Shown here: positions 14,945-29,900 of the stretch, piece after piece | Numbering within the stretch: the stretch's first letter is position 1 | Layout: every line of letters begins with the position of its first letter | Assembly (NCBI RefSeq): GCF_037975245.1 | Contig: NC_092580.1 | Coordinates: forward strand, 20,262,501-20,326,500 | Origin: Apostichopus japonicus | Taxonomy: Eukaryota > Echinodermata > Holothuroidea > Aspidochirotida > Stichopodidae | Direction of reading: 5' to 3' | Length of the DNA stretch: 64,000 bases | Made by a program: the position numbers and the translations under genes | The notes under the pieces: model-generated | Seen by the model: the letters and a program-made list of their open reading frames with translations, nothing else | The model's database searches: none | Told to the model about the DNA's origin: nothing

Positions 14945-17690
14945 ATATGGCTTACAATACTTAGGAATAGTTAAACTTACTTATGAATATCTGTTACCAT
15001 ACTGTTATCAATGTCATCTAATAAAGTAGAATGATAAATAGAAATAAAATGGTGAAATTATGAAATTATGAAATGGTAAAATGATAAAATGGTAAAATGG
15101 TGAAATGATAAAATGATGAAATGATAAAATGATAAAATGACAAAATGGAAAATGATAAAATGATAAAAAATATAAAATGGTAAAATGGTAAATTGATAAA
15201 TTGATAAAATGGTGAAATTATAAAATGATAAAATGGTAAAATGGTAAAATGGTAAAATGGTAAAATGGTAAAAGGGTAAAAGGGTAAAAGAATAAAATGG
15301 TAAAATGGTAAAATGGTAAAGTGGTAAAATGGTAAAATGGTAAAATGGTAAAATGTAAAATGGTAAAATGGTAAAATGGTATAATGGTAAAATGGTAAAA
15401 TGGAAAAATGGTAAAATGGTAAAATGGTAAAATGATAAAAGGGTAAAAGGGTAAAAGAATAAAAGGGTAAAAGAATAAAATGGTAAAATGGTAAATCGGT
15501 AAAATGGTAAAATGGTAAAAGGGTAAAAGGGTAAAAGAAAAAAATGGTAAAATGGTAAAATGGTAAAGTTATAAATGGATAAAATGGTGAAATGATAAAA
15601 TGATAAAATGGTAAAATGGTAAAATGGTAAAATGATAAAATGACAAAATGGTAAATGATAAAATGATAAAATGATAAAAAATATAAAATGGTAAAATGGT
15701 AAAGTGATAAATTGATAAAATGGTGAAATGATAAAATGATAAAATGATAAAATGGTAAAATGGTAAAATGGTAAAAGGGTAAAAGGGTAAAAGAATAAAA
15801 TGGTAAAATGGTAAAGTGGTAAAATGGTAAAATGGTAAAATGGTAAAATGGTAAAATGGTAAAATGGTAAAATGGTAAAATGGTAAAATGGTAAAATGGT
15901 AAAAGGGTAAAAGGGTAAAATGGTAAAATGGTAAAATGGTAAAATGGAAAAATGGAAAAATGGTAAAATGGTAAAATGATAAAAGGGTAAAAGGGTACAA
16001 GAATAAAAGGGTAAAAGAATAAAAGGGTAAAATGGTAAAATGGTAAAATGGTAAAATGGTAAAATGGTAAAATGGTAAAATGGTAAAATGGTAAAATGGT
16101 AAAATGGTAAAATGGTAAAATGGTAAAATGGTAAAAGGGTAAAAGGGTAAAAGGGTAAAATGGTAAATGGTAAAATGGTAAAATAATGGTAATATAATGG
16201 CTTAAAATACCTACGAATAGTTAAACTTACTTATGAATATTTATGGCTTACAATAGTAAAGAATAGTTTAAATCATTTAGAAATATATGTGACTTAAAAT
16301 ACTTAGGAATAGTTAAACTTACTTATGAATATATGTGGCTACAATACTTAGGAATAGTTAAACTTACTTATGAATATATGTGGCTTACAATACTTAGGAA
16401 TAGTTAAACTTACTTATGAATATCTGTTACCATACTGTTATCAATGTCATCTAATAAAGTAGAATGATAAATAGAAATAAAATGGTGAAATTATGAAATT
16501 ATGAAATGGTAAAATGATAAAATGGTAAAATGGTGAAATGATAAAATGATGAAATGATAAAATGATAAAATGACAAAATGGAAAATGATAAAATGATAAA
16601 AAATATAAAATGGTAAAATGGTAAATTGATAAATTGATAAAATGGTGAAATGATAAAATGATAAAATGGTAAAATGGTAAAATGGTAAAATGATAAAATG
16701 ACAAAATGGTAAATGATAAAATGATAAAAAATATAAAATGGTAAAATGGTAAAGTGATAAATTGATAAAATGGTGAAATGATAAAATGATAAAATGGTAA
16801 AATGGTAAAATGGTAAAATGGTAAAATGGTAAAATGGTAAAATGGTAAAATGGTAAAAGGGTAAAAGGGTAAGAGAATAAAATGGTAAAATGGTAAAGTG
16901 GTAAAATGGTAAAATGGTAAAATGGTAAAAGGGTAAAATGGTAAAATGGTAAAATGGTATAATGGTAAAATGGTATAATGGTAAAATGGTAAAATGGAAA
17001 AATGGTAAAATGGTAAAATGGTAAAATGGTAAAATGATAAAAGGGTAAAAGGGTAAAAGAATAAAAGGGTAAAAGAATAAAATGGTAAAATGGTAAATCG
17101 GTAAAATGGTAAAATGGTAAAAGGGTAAAAGAATAAAATGGTAAAATGGTAAAATGGTAAAGTTATAAATGGATAAAATGGTGAAATGATAAAATGATAA
17201 AATGGTAAAATGGTAAAATGTTAAAATGATAAAATGACAAAATGGTAAATGATAAAATGATAAAATGATAAAAAATATAAAATGGTAAAATGGTAAAGTG
17301 ATAAATTGATAAAATGGTGAAATGATAAAATGATAAAATGATAAAATGGTAAAATGGTAAAAGGGTAAAAGGGTAAAAGAATAAAATGGTAAAATGGTAA
17401 AGTGGTAAAATGGTAAAATGGTAAAATGGTAAAATGGTAAAATGGTAAAATGGTAAAATGGTAAAATGGTAAAATGGTAAAATGGTATAATGGTAAAATG
17501 GTAAAAGGGTAAAAGGGTAAAATGGTAAAATGATAAAAGGGTAAAAGGGTACAAGAATAAAAGGGTAAAAGAATAAAAGGGTAAAATGGTAAAATGGTAA
17601 AATGGTAAAATGGTAAAATGGTAAAAGGGTAAAAGGGTAAAAGAATAAAATGGTAAAATGGTAATAAAAGGGTAATATAATGGCTTAAAA
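14945..17690. repeat. Two long HOR modules with J at 14,991 and 16,424
   Basis: Two modules about 1.43 kb apart share the pattern of the long module at 2,339-3,660, including the GGAAAAATGG, TTATAAATGGATAAAATGG and GGTACAAGAATAAAAGG variants in the same order. Both carry an extra ATTATGAAATT after the J. That makes them closer to each other than to other modules and points to a further round of tandem amplification. Confidence 0.8.
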
Positions 17691-17891
17691 TACCTACGAA
17701 TATTTAAAATTACTTATGAATATTTATGGCTTACAATAGTAAAGAATAGTTAAAATCATTTATAAATATATGTGGCTTAAATTACTTAGGAATAGTTAAA
17801 CTTACTTATGAATATCTGTGGCTTACAATACTTACGAATAGTTAATCTTACTTTTGAATATATGTGGCTATTATACTTAGGAATAGTTAAA

Positions 17892-20488
17892 CTTACTTAT
17901 GAATATATGTGGCTTACAATACTTAGGAATAGTTAAACTTACTTATGAATATCTGTTACCATACTGTTATCAATGTCATTTAATAAAGTAGAATAATAAA
18001 TAGTAATAAAATTTGAAATTATAAAATGGTAAAATGATAAAATGATAAAATGGTAAAATGGTGAAATGATAAAATGATAAAATGACAAAATGGTCAATGA
18101 TAAAATTATAAAAAATATAAAATGGTAAAGTGACAAATTGATAAAATGGTGAAATGGTAAAATTGTACAATGGTAAAATGGTAAATGATGAAATGATAAA
18201 ATGATATAATGGTAAAATGTAAAATGGTAAAATTTTAAATGGTAAAATGGTAAATGGTAAAATGGTAAAATGGTAAAATGGTAAAATTATAAAATGGTAA
18301 AATGGTGATAAGATGGTGATAAAATGGTGATAAAATGGTAATATAATGGCTTAAAATACCTACGAATAGTTAAACTTACTTTAGATATTGATGGCTTACA
18401 ATAGTAAAGAATAGTTAAATTCATTTATAAATATATGTGGCCTAAAATACTTAGGAATAGTTAAACTTACTTATGAATATTTGTGGATTACAATAATTAC
18501 GAATAGTTAATCTTACTTATGAATATATGTGGCTACAATACTTAGGAATAGTTAAACTTACTTATGAATATCTGTTACCATGCTGTTATCAATGTCATTT
18601 AATAAAGTAGAATAATAAATAGAAATAAAATGGTGAAATTATAAAATGTTAAAATGATAAAATGGTAAAATGGTAAAATGGTAAAATGGTAAAATGGTAA
18701 AATAGTGAAATGATAAAATGACAAAATGATCAATGATAAAATGATAAAAAATATAAAATGGTAAAATGGTAAAGTGATAAATTGATAAAATGGTGAAATG
18801 ATAAAGTGGTACAATGGTAAAATGTTAAATTGGTAAATGATAAAATGATAAAATGGTAAAATGGTAAAATGGTAAAATGGTAAAATGGTAAAATGTTAAA
18901 TGGTAAAATGGTAAAATGGTAAAAGGGTAAAAGGGTAAAATGGTAAAATGGTAAAATGATAAAATGGTGATAAAATGGTGATAAAATGGTAATACAATGG
19001 CTTAAAATACCTACGAATAGTTAAACTTACTTATGAATATTTATGGCTTACCAATAGTAAAGAATAGTTAAATTCATTTATATATATATGTGGCTTAAAA
19101 TACTTAGGAATAGTTAATCTTACTTATGAATATATGTGGCTACAATACTTACGAATAGTTAAACTTACTTATGAATATATGTGGCTTACAATACTTAGGA
19201 ATAGTTAAACTTACTTATGAATATCTGTTACCATACTGTTATCAATGTCATTTAATAAAGTAGAATAATAAATAGTAATAAAATTTGAAATTATAAAATG
19301 GTAAAATGATAAAATGATAAAATGGTAAAATGGTGAAATGATAAAATGATAAAATGACAAAATGGTCAATGATAAAATTATAAAAAATATAAAATGGTAA
19401 AGTGACAAATTGATAAAATGGTGAAATGGTAAAATTGTACAATGGTAAAATGGTAAATGATGAAATGATAAAATGATATAATGGTAAAATGTAAAATGGT
19501 AAAATTTTAAATGGTAAAATGGTAAATGGTAAAATGGTAAAATGGTAAAATGGTAAAATTATAAAATGGTAAAATGGTGATAAGATGGTGATAAAATGGT
19601 GATAAAATGGTAATATAATGGCTTAAAATACCTACGAATAGTTAAACTTACTTTAGATATTGATGGCTTACAATAGTAAAGAATAGTTAAATTCATTTAT
19701 AAATATATGTGGCCTAAAATACTTAGGAATAGTTAAACTTACTTATGAATATTTGTGGATTACAATAATTACGAATAGTTAATCTTACTTATGAATATAT
19801 GTGGCTACAATACTTAGGAATAGTTAAACTTACTTATGAATATCTGTTACCATGCTGTTATCAATGTCATTTAATAAAGTAGAATAAAAAATAGAAATAA
19901 AATGGTGAAATTATAAAATGTTAAAATGATAAAATGGTAAAATGGTAAAATGGTAAAATGGTAAAATGGTGAAATGATAAAATGACAAAATGATCAATGA
20001 TAAAATGATAAAAAATATAAAATGGTAAAATGGTAAAGTGATAAATTGATAAAATGGTGAAATGATAAAGTGGTACAATGGTAAAATGTTAAATTGGTAA
20101 ATGATAAAATGGTAAAATGGTAAAATGGTAAAATGGTAAAATGGTAAAATGGTAAAATGTTAAATGGTAAAATGGTAAAATGGTAAAAGGGTAAAAGGGT
20201 AAAATGGTAAAATGGTAAAATGATAAAATGGTGATAAAATGGTGATAAAATGGTAATACAATGGCTTAAAATACCTACGAATAGTTAAACTTACTTATGA
20301 ATATTTATGGCTTACCAATAGTAAAGAATAGTTAAATTCATTTATATATATATGTGGCTTAAAATACTTAGGAATAGTTAATCTTACTTATGAATATATG
20401 TGGCTACAATACTTACGAATAGTTAAACTTACTTATGAATATATGTGGCTTACAATACTTAGGAATAGTTAAACTTACTTATGAATAT
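17892..20488. repeat. Tandem duplication of a ~1.27-kb module pair
   Basis: The segment starting near 17,892 recurs about 1,272 bp downstream. J at 17,953 matches 19,225 and J at 18,572 matches 19,844, both offset 1,272. Later landmarks (near 18,991 and 20,255) are offset 1,264, again one 8-bp unit shorter. Both copies carry private variants (AATAGTAATAAAATTTG after the J, and TTAGATATTGATGGC in the 46-mers), so they are recent duplicates. These modules also contain short runs of the 11-mer TGATAAAATGG just before the exit to 46-mers. Confidence 0.85.
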
Positions 20489-20915
20489 CTGTTACCATAC
20501 TGTTATCAATGTCATTTAATAAAGTAGAATAATAAATAGAAATAAACTGGTGAAATTATGAAATGGTAAAATGATAAAAAATGATGGAAATGGCGATGGA
20601 AATGGAAATGGTGATGAAATGGTGACGAAATGGTGATGAAATGGGGATGAAATGGGAATGAAATGGTGATGAAATGGTGATGAAATGGTGATGGAAATGG
20701 AAATGGTGATACAATGGTGATGAAATGGTGATGAAATGGTGATGGAAATGGTGATGGAAATGGCGATGGAAATGGTGATGGAAATGGAAATGGTGATGAA
20801 ATGGTGATGAAATGGTGATGGAAATGGTGATTAAATGGTGATGAAATGGTGATGAAATGGTGATGGAAATGGTGATGGAAATGATGATGGAAATGGTGAT
20901 GAAATGGTGATAAAA

Positions 20916-20955
20916 TTGGAATAGTATAAAATATAAAATGACCCAAAAATTGGTG
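20916..20955. repeat. S box, first of 29 copies in the 11/12-bp array
   Basis: A non-repetitive ~40-bp block, TTGGAATAGTATAAAATAT followed by AAAATGACCCA or AAAATAACCCA, then AAAATTGGTGATAAAAATA. I place copies at 20916, 21480, 21878, 22465, 22837, 23063, 23525, 24109, 24587, 24849, 25092, 25597, 25840, 26545, 27355, 28322, 29148, 32339, 32856, 33609, 34062, 34749, 35202, 36011, 37197, 38595, 39678, 41562 and 42726. The GACCC form is confined to copies before about 26 kb and the AACCC form to those after, which marks two array subfamilies. The TATAAAATATAAAAT core is TATA-like, but promoter function is unproven. Confidence 0.85.
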
Positions 20956-23900
20956 ATAAAAATAATGGTGATAGAAAAATGGTGATGGAAATGATGATGG
21001 AAATGGTGATGGAAATGGTGATGGAAATGGTGATAAAAATGGTTATGGAAATGGTGATAAAAAGGTGATGAAATGGTGATAAAAAAAATTGGTGATAAAA
21101 AATTGGTGATGGAAATGGTGGTAAAATGGTGATGAAATGGTGATGAAATGGTGGTGGAAATGGTGATGAAATGGTAATAAAATGGCGATAAAATGGTGAT
21201 GAAATGGTGATTAAATGGTAATAAAATGGCGATAAAATGGTGATGGAATGGTGATTAAAAACATGGTAATGAAATGGTGATAAAATGATGATGAAATGGT
21301 TATAAAATTGTGATAAAATAATGAATAAATGGTGATAAAATTGAATGATGATAAAATGATGATAAAATGGTGATAAAATCAAATGATGATAAAATGGTGA
21401 TAAAATAAAATGATGATAAGAATGGTGATGAAATGGTGATGGAAATGATGATGGAAATGGTGATGAAATGGTGATAAAATTGGAATAGTATAAAATATAA
21501 AATGACACATAAATTGGTGATAAAAATAATGGTGATAAAAAAAATGGTGATAAAAAAATGGTGATGGAAATGATGATGGAAATGGTGATGGAAATGGTGA
21601 TGGAAATGGTGATGGAAATGGTGATAAAAATGGTTATGGAAATGGTGATAAAAAGGTGATGAAATGGTGATAAAATGGTAATGAAATGGTGATGGAAATG
21701 GTGATGGAAATGGCGATGGAAATGGTGATGGAAATGGAAATGGTGATGAAATGGTGATGAAATGGTGATGGAAATGGTGATTAAATGGTGATGAAATGGT
21801 GATGGAAATGGTGATGAAATAGTGATGGAAATGGTGATGGAAATGATGATGGAAATGGTGATGAAATGGTGATAAAATTGGAATAGTATAAAATATAAAA
21901 TGACCCAAAAATTGGTGATAAAAATAATGGTGATAGAAAAATGGTGATGGAAATGATGATGGAAATGGTGATGGAAATGGTGATGGAAATGGTGATAAAA
22001 ATGGTTATGGAAATGGTGATAAAAAGGTGATGAAATGGTGATAAAAAAAAATTGGTGATAAAAAATTGGTGATGGAAATGGTGGTAAAATGGTGATGAAA
22101 TGGTGATGAAATGGTGGTGGAAATGGTGATGAAATGGTAATAAAATGGCGATAAAATGGTGATGAAATGGTGATTAAATGGTAATAAAATGACGATAAAA
22201 TGGTGATGGAATGGTGATTAAAAACATGGTAATGAAATGGTGATAAAATGATGATGAAATGGTTATAAAATTGTGATCAAATAATGAATAAATCGTGATA
22301 AAATTGAATGATGATAAAATGATGATAAAATGGTGATAAAATCAAATGATGATAAAATTGTGATAAAATAAAATGATGATGAAATGGTGATGAAATGGTG
22401 ATAAAATGGTGATGGAAATGGTGATGGAAATGATGATGGAAATGGTGATGAAATGGTGATAAAATTGGAATAGTATAAAATATAAAATGACCCATAAATT
22501 GGTGATAAAAATAATGGTGATAAAAAAAATGGTGATAAAAAATGGTGATGGAAATGATGATGGAAATGGTGATGGAAATGGTGATGGAAATGGATATAAA
22601 AATGGTTATGGAAATGGTGATAAAAAGGTGATGAAATGGTGATAAAATGGTAATGAAATGGTGGTGGAAATGGTGATGGAAATGGCGATGGAAATGGTGA
22701 TGGAAATGGAAATGGTGATGAAATGGTGATGAAATGGTGATGGAAATAGTGATTAAATGGTGATGAAATGGTGATGAAATGGTGATGAAATGGTGATGGA
22801 AATGGTGATGGAAATGGTGATGAAATGGTGATAAAATTGGAATAGTATAAAATATAAAATGACCCAAAAATTGGTGATAAAAATAATGGTGATAGAAAAA
22901 TGGTGATGGAAATGATGATGGAAATGGTGATGGAAATGGTGATGGAAATGGTGATAAAAATGGTGATAAAAAGGTAATGAAATGGTGATGAAATGGTGAT
23001 GAAATGGTGATGGAAATGGTGATTGAAATGATGATGGAAATGGTGATGAAATGGTGATAAAATTGGAATAGTATAAAATATAAAATGACCCAAAAATTGG
23101 TGATAAAAATAATGGTGATAGAAAAATGGTGATGGAAATGATGATGGAAATGGTGATGGAAATGGTGATAAAAATGGTTATGGAAATGGTGATAAAAAGG
23201 TGATGAAATGGTGATAAAAAAAATTGGTGATAAAAAATTGGTGATGGAAATGGTGGTAAAATGGTGATGAAATGGGGATGAAATGGTGATGAAATGGTGA
23301 TGAAATGGTGATGGAAATGGTGATTATAATGGAAATGGTGATACAATGGTAATGAAATGGTGATGAAATGGTGGTGGAAATAGTGATGGAAATGGCGATG
23401 GAAATGGTGATGGAAATGGAAATGGTGATGAAATGGTGATGAAATGGTGATGGAAATGGTGATGAAATGGTGATGAAATGGTGATGGAAATGATGATGGA
23501 AATGGTGATGAAATGGTGATAAAATTGGAATAGTATAAAATATAAAATGACCCAAAAATTGGTGATGAAAATAATGGTGATAGAAAAATGGTGATGAAAA
23601 TGATGATGGAAATGGTGATGGAAATGGTGATAAAAATGGTTATGGAAATGGTGATAAAAAGGTGATGAAATGGTGATAAAAAAATTGGTGATAAAAAATT
23701 GGTGATGGAAATGGTGGTAAAATGGTGATGAAATGGTGATGAAATGGTGGTGGAAATGGTGATGAAATGGTGATGAAATGGTAATAAAATGGCGATAAAA
23801 TGGTGATGAAATGGTGATTAAATGGTAATAAAATGGCGATAAAATGGTGATGGAATGGTGATTAAAAACATGGTAATGAAATGGTGATAAAATGATGATG

Positions 23901-26900
23901 AAATGGTTATAAAATTGTGATCAAATAATGAATAAATGGTGATAAAATTGAATGATGATAAAATGATGATAAAATGGTGATAAAATCAAATGATGATAAA
24001 ATGGTGATAAAATAAAATGATGATGAAATGGTGATGAAATGGTGATAAAATGGTGATGGAAATGGTGATGGAAATGATGATGGAAATGGTGATGAAATGG
24101 TGATAAAATTGGAATAGTATAAAATATAAAATGACCCATAAATTGGTGATAAAAATAATGGTGATAAAAAAAATGGTGATAAAAAAATGGTGATGGAAAT
24201 GATGATGGAAATGGTGATGGAAATGGAAATGGTGATAAAAATGGTTATGGAAATGGTGATAAAAAGGTGATGAAATGGTGATAAAATGCTAATGAAATGG
24301 TGGTGGAAATGGTGATGGAAATGGCGATGGAAATGGTGATGGAAATGGAAATGGTGATGAAATGGTGATGGAAATGGTGATTAAATGGTGATGAAATGGT
24401 GATGAAATGGTGATGAAATGGTGATGGAAATGGTGATGGAAATGGCGATGGAAATGGTGATGGAAATGGAAATGGTGATGAAATGGTGATGAAATGGTGA
24501 TGGAAATGGTGATGAAATGGTGATGAAATGGTGATGGAAATGGTGATGGGAATGATGATGGAAATGGTGATGAAATGGTGATAAAATTGGAATAGTATAA
24601 AATATAAAATTAACCAAAAATTGGTGATAAAAATATTGGTGATAGAAAAATGGTGATGGAAATGATGATGGAAATGGTGATGGAAATGGTGATGGAAATG
24701 GTGATGGAAATGGTTATGGAAATGGTGATAAAAATGGTTATGGAAATGGTGATAAAAAGGTGATGAAATGGTGATGAAATGGTGATGAAATGGTGATGGA
24801 AATGGTGATGGAAATGATGATGGGAATGGTGATGAAATGGTGATAAAATTGGGATAGTATAAAATATGAAATGACCCAAAAATTGGTGATAAAAATAATG
24901 GTGATAGAAAAATGGTGATGGGAATGATGATGGATGGAAATGGTGATGGAAATGGTGATGGAAATGGTGATAAAAATGGTTATGGAAATGGTGATAAAAA
25001 GGTGATGAGAATGGTGATGAAATGGTGATGAAATGGTGATGGAAATGGTGATGGAAATGATGATGGAAATGGTGATGAAATGGTGATAAAATTGGAATAG
25101 TATAAAATATAAAATGACCCAAAAATTGGTGATAAAAATATTGGTGATAGAAAAATGGTGATGGAAATGATGATGGAAATGGTGATGGAAATGGTGATGG
25201 AAATGGTGATAAAAATGGTTATGGAAATGGTGATAAAAATGGTTATGGAAATGGTGATAAAAAGGTGATGAAATGGTGATGAAATGGTGATGAAATGGTG
25301 ATGGAAATGGCGATGGAAATGGTGATGGAAATGGAAATGGTGATGAAATGGTGATGAAATGGTGATGGAAATGGTGATGGAAATGGTGATGAAATGGTGA
25401 TGAAATGGTGATGAAATGGTGATGGAAATGGTGATGGAAATGGTGATGGAAATGGCGATGGAAATGGTGATGGAAATGGAAATAGTGATGAAATGGTGAT
25501 GGAAATGGTGATTAAATGGTGATGAAATGGTGATGAAATGGTGATGGAAATGGTGATGGAAATGATGATGGGAATGGTGATGAAATGGTGATAAAATTGG
25601 AATAGTATAAAATATAAAATGACCCAAAAATTGGTGATAAAAATAATGGTGATAGAAAAATGGTGATGGAAATGATGATGGATGGAAATGGTGATGGAAA
25701 TGGTGATGGAAATGGTGATAAAAATGGTTATGGAAATGGTGATAAAAAGGTGATGAGAATGGTGATGAAATGGTGATGAAATGGTGATGGAAATGGTGAT
25801 GGAAATGATGATGGAAATGGTGATGAAATGGTGATAAAATTGGAATAGTATAAAATATAAAATGACCCATAAATTGGTGATAAAAATAATGGTGATAAAA
25901 AAAATGGTGATAAAAAAATGGTGATGGAAATGATGATGGAAATGGTGATGGAAATGGTGATGGAAATGGTGATGGAAATGGTGATGGAAATGGTGATAAA
26001 AATGGTTATGGAAATGGTGATAAAAAGGTGATGAAATGGTGATAAAAAAAATTGGTGATAAAAAAATTGGTGATGGAAATGGTGGTAAAATGGTGATGAA
26101 ATGGTGATGAATAGGTGATGAAATGATGATTAAATGGTAATAAAATGGCGATAAAATGGTGATGGAAATGGTAATAAAATGGCGATAAAATTGTGATGAA
26201 ATGGTAATTAAAAACATGGTAATGAAATGGTGATAAAATGGTGATGGAATGGTGATAAAATTGTGATAAAATTATGAATAAATGGTGATAAAATTGAATG
26301 ATGATAAAATGATCATAAAATGGTGATAAAATCAAATGATGATAAAATGGTGATAAAATAAAATGATGATGAAATGGTTATAAAATTTTGATAAAATGTG
26401 ATGAAATAAAAGGTTGATAAAATGGCGATGAAATGGTGATAAAATGATGATAAAAAAAATGGTGATAAAAAAATTGTGATGAAAAAAATGGTGATAAAAT
26501 GCTGATGGAAATGGTGATGAAATGGTGATAAAATGGTGATAAAATTGGAATAGTATAAAATATAAAATAACCCAAAAATTGGTGATAAAAATAATGGTGA
26601 TAAAAGAAATGGTGATAAAAAATGGTGATGGAAATGATGATGGAAATGGTGATGGAAATGGTGATGTAAATGGTGATGTAAATGGTGATGGAAATGGTGA
26701 TAAAAATGGTTATGGAAATGGTGATAAAAAGGTGATGAAATGGTGATAAAAAAATTGGTGATGAAAATGGTGATGGAACTGGTGATGGAAATGGTGATGG
26801 AAATGGAAATGGTGATACAATGCTGATGAAATGGTGATGAAATGGTGATGAAAATGGTGATGGAAATGGCGATGGAAATGGTGATGGAAATGGAAATGGT

Positions 26901-29900
26901 GATGAAATGGTGATGGATATGGTGATGAAATGGTGATGAAATGGTGATGAAATAGTGATTAAATGGTGATGAAATGGTGATGAAATGGTGATGAAATGGT
27001 GATGAAATGATGATTAAATGGTAATAAAATAGCGATAAAATGGTGATGAAATGGTAATAAAATGGCGATAAAATGGTGATGAAACAGTGATTAAAAACAT
27101 GATAATGAAATTGTGATAAAATGGTGATGGAATGGTGATAAAATTGTGATAAAATAATGAATAAATGGTGATAAAATTGAATGATGATAAAATGATGATA
27201 AAATCAAATGGTGATAAAATCAAATGATGATAAAATAAAATGATGATGAAATGGTTATAAAATTTTGATAAAATGTGATGAAATGATGATAAAAAGAATT
27301 GTGATAAAAAAATTGTGATGAAAAAAATTGGTGATGAAAAAAATGGTGATAAAATTGGAATAGTATAAAATATAAAATAACCCAAAAATTGGTGATAAAA
27401 AAATTAGTGATAAAAAAATTTGGTGATGGAAATGGAAATGGTGATGAAATGGTGATGAAATGGTGATAGATATGGTGATGAAATGGTGATGAAATGGTGA
27501 TGAAATAGTGATTAAATGGTGATGAAATGGTGATGAAATGGTGATGAAATGGTGATGAAATGATGATTAAATGGTAATAAAATGGCGATAAAATGGTGAT
27601 GAAATGGTAATAAAATGGCGATAAAATGGTGATGAAACAGTGATTAAAAACATGATAATGAAATTGTGATAAAATGGTGATGGAATGGTGATAAAATTGT
27701 GATAAAATAATGAATAAATGGTGATAAAATTGAATGATGATAAAATGATGATAAAATCAAATGGTGATAAAATCAAATGATGATAAAATAAAATGATGAT
27801 GAAATGGTTATAAAATTTTGATAAAATGTGATGAAATGATGATAAATAAAATTGTGATAAAAAAGTTGTGATGAAAAAAATTGGTGATGAAAAAAATGGT
27901 GATAAAATGGTGATGGAAATGGTGATGGAAATGGTGATGGAAATGGTGATGGAAATGGTGATTAAAATGGTGATGTAAGTGGTGATGGAAATGGTGATAA
28001 AAATGGTTATGGAAATGGTGATAAAATGGTGATGGAATGGTCATAAAATTGTGATCAAATAATGAATAAATGGTGATAAAATTGAATGATGATAAAATGA
28101 TGATAAAATGGTGATAAAATCAAATGATGATAAAATGGTGATGAAATAAAATGATGATGAAATGGTTATAAAATTTTGATAAAATGTGATGAAATAAAAG
28201 GTTGATAAAATGGCGATGAAATGGTGATAAAATGGTGATAAAAAAAATTGTGATAAAAAAATTGTGATGAAAAAAATGGTGATAAAATGCTGATGGAAAT
28301 GGTGATGAAATGGTGATAAAATTGGAATAGTATAAAATATAAAATAACCCAAAAATTGGTGATAAAAATAATGGTGATAAAAGAAATGGTGATAAAAATG
28401 GTGATGGAAATGATGATGGAAATGGTGATGGAAATGGTGATGGAAATGGTGATGGAAATGGTGATGTAAATGGTGATGGAAATGGTGATAAAAATGGTTA
28501 TGGAAATGGTGATAAAAAGGTGATGAAATGGTGATAAAAAAATTGGTGATGAAAATGGTGATGAAAATGGTGATGGAAATGGTGATGGAAATGGAAATGG
28601 TGATACAATGGTGATGAAATGGTGATGAAATGGTGGTGAAAATGGTGATGGAAATGGCGATGGAAATGGTGATGAAATGGTGATGAAATGGTGATGAAAT
28701 GGTGATGAAATGGTGATTAAATGGTGATGAAATGGTGATGAAATGGTGATGAAATGATGATTAAATGGTAATAAAATGGCGATAAAATGGTGATGAAATG
28801 GTAATAAAATGGCGATAAAATGGTGATGAAATGGTGATTAAAAACATGATAATGAAATGGTGATAAAATGGTGATTGAATGGTGATAAAATTGTGATAAA
28901 ATAATGAATAAATGGTGATAAAATTGTATGTTGATAAAATGATGATAAAATCAAATGGTGATAAAATCAAATGATGATAAAATAAAATGATGATGAAATG
29001 GTTATAAAATTTTGATAAAATGTGATGAAATGATGATAAAAAAAATTGTGATAAAAAAATTGTGATGAAAAAAATTGGTGATGAAAAAAATGGTGATAAA
29101 ATGGTGATGGAAACGGTGATGGAAATGGTGATAAAATGATGATAAAATTGGAATAGTATAAAATATAAAATAACCCAAAAATTGGTGATAAAAATAATGG
29201 TGATAAAAGAAATGGTGATAAAAAAATGGTGATGGAAATGATGATGGAAATGGTGATGGAAATGGTGATGGAAATGGTGATTAAAATGGTGATGTAAGTG
29301 GTGATGGAAATGGTGATAAAAATGGTTATGGAAATGGTGATAAAAAGGTGATGAAATGGTGATAAAAAAAATTAGTGATAAAAAAATTAGTGATAAAAAA
29401 ATTTGGTGATGGAAATGGAAATGGTGATACAATGGTGATGAAATGGTGATGAAATTGTGGTGAAAATGGTGATGGAAATGGCGATGGAAATGGTGATGGA
29501 AATGGAAATGGTGATGAAATGGTGATGAAATGGTGATGGAAATGGTGATGAAATGGTGATGAAATGGTGATGAAATGGTGATGGAAATGGTGATGAAATG
29601 GTGATGAAATGATGATTAAATGGTAATAAAATGGCGATAAAATGGTGATGAAATGGTAATAAAATGGCGATAAAATTGTGATGAAATGGTGATTAAAAAC
29701 ATGGTAATGAAATGGTGATAAAATGGTGATGGAATGGTGATAAAATGGTGATGGAAATGGTGATAAAAAAAATTGGTGATAAAAAAATTAGTGATAAAAA
29801 AATTTGGTGATGGAAATGGAAATGGTGATACAATGGTGATGAAATGGTGATGAAATGGTGGTGAAAATGGTGATGGAAATGGTGATGGAAATGGAAATGG

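Larger units (their letters stand above)
1..20545. repeat. Compound satellite: 46-bp monomers alternating with 8-bp arrays
   Basis: Two simple repeats alternate. The first is a 46-bp AT-rich monomer whose recognisable parts are GAATAGTTAAACTTACTTAT and ATCTGTGGCTTACAATAC. The second is an 8-bp unit TAAAATGG with variants TAAAAGGG, TAAAGTGG and GATAAAAT, plus occasional 7-bp TAAATGG. Every change from 46-mers to 8-mers passes through the J junction, and the return passes through a short piece ending ATAATGGCTTAAAATACC. I count 21 modules. The 8-mer arrays vary from about 50 bp to 1.26 kb while the 46-mer blocks are usually 4-8 monomers. No gene is visible here. The long minus-strand frames are produced by the repeat. 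Confidence 0.95.
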
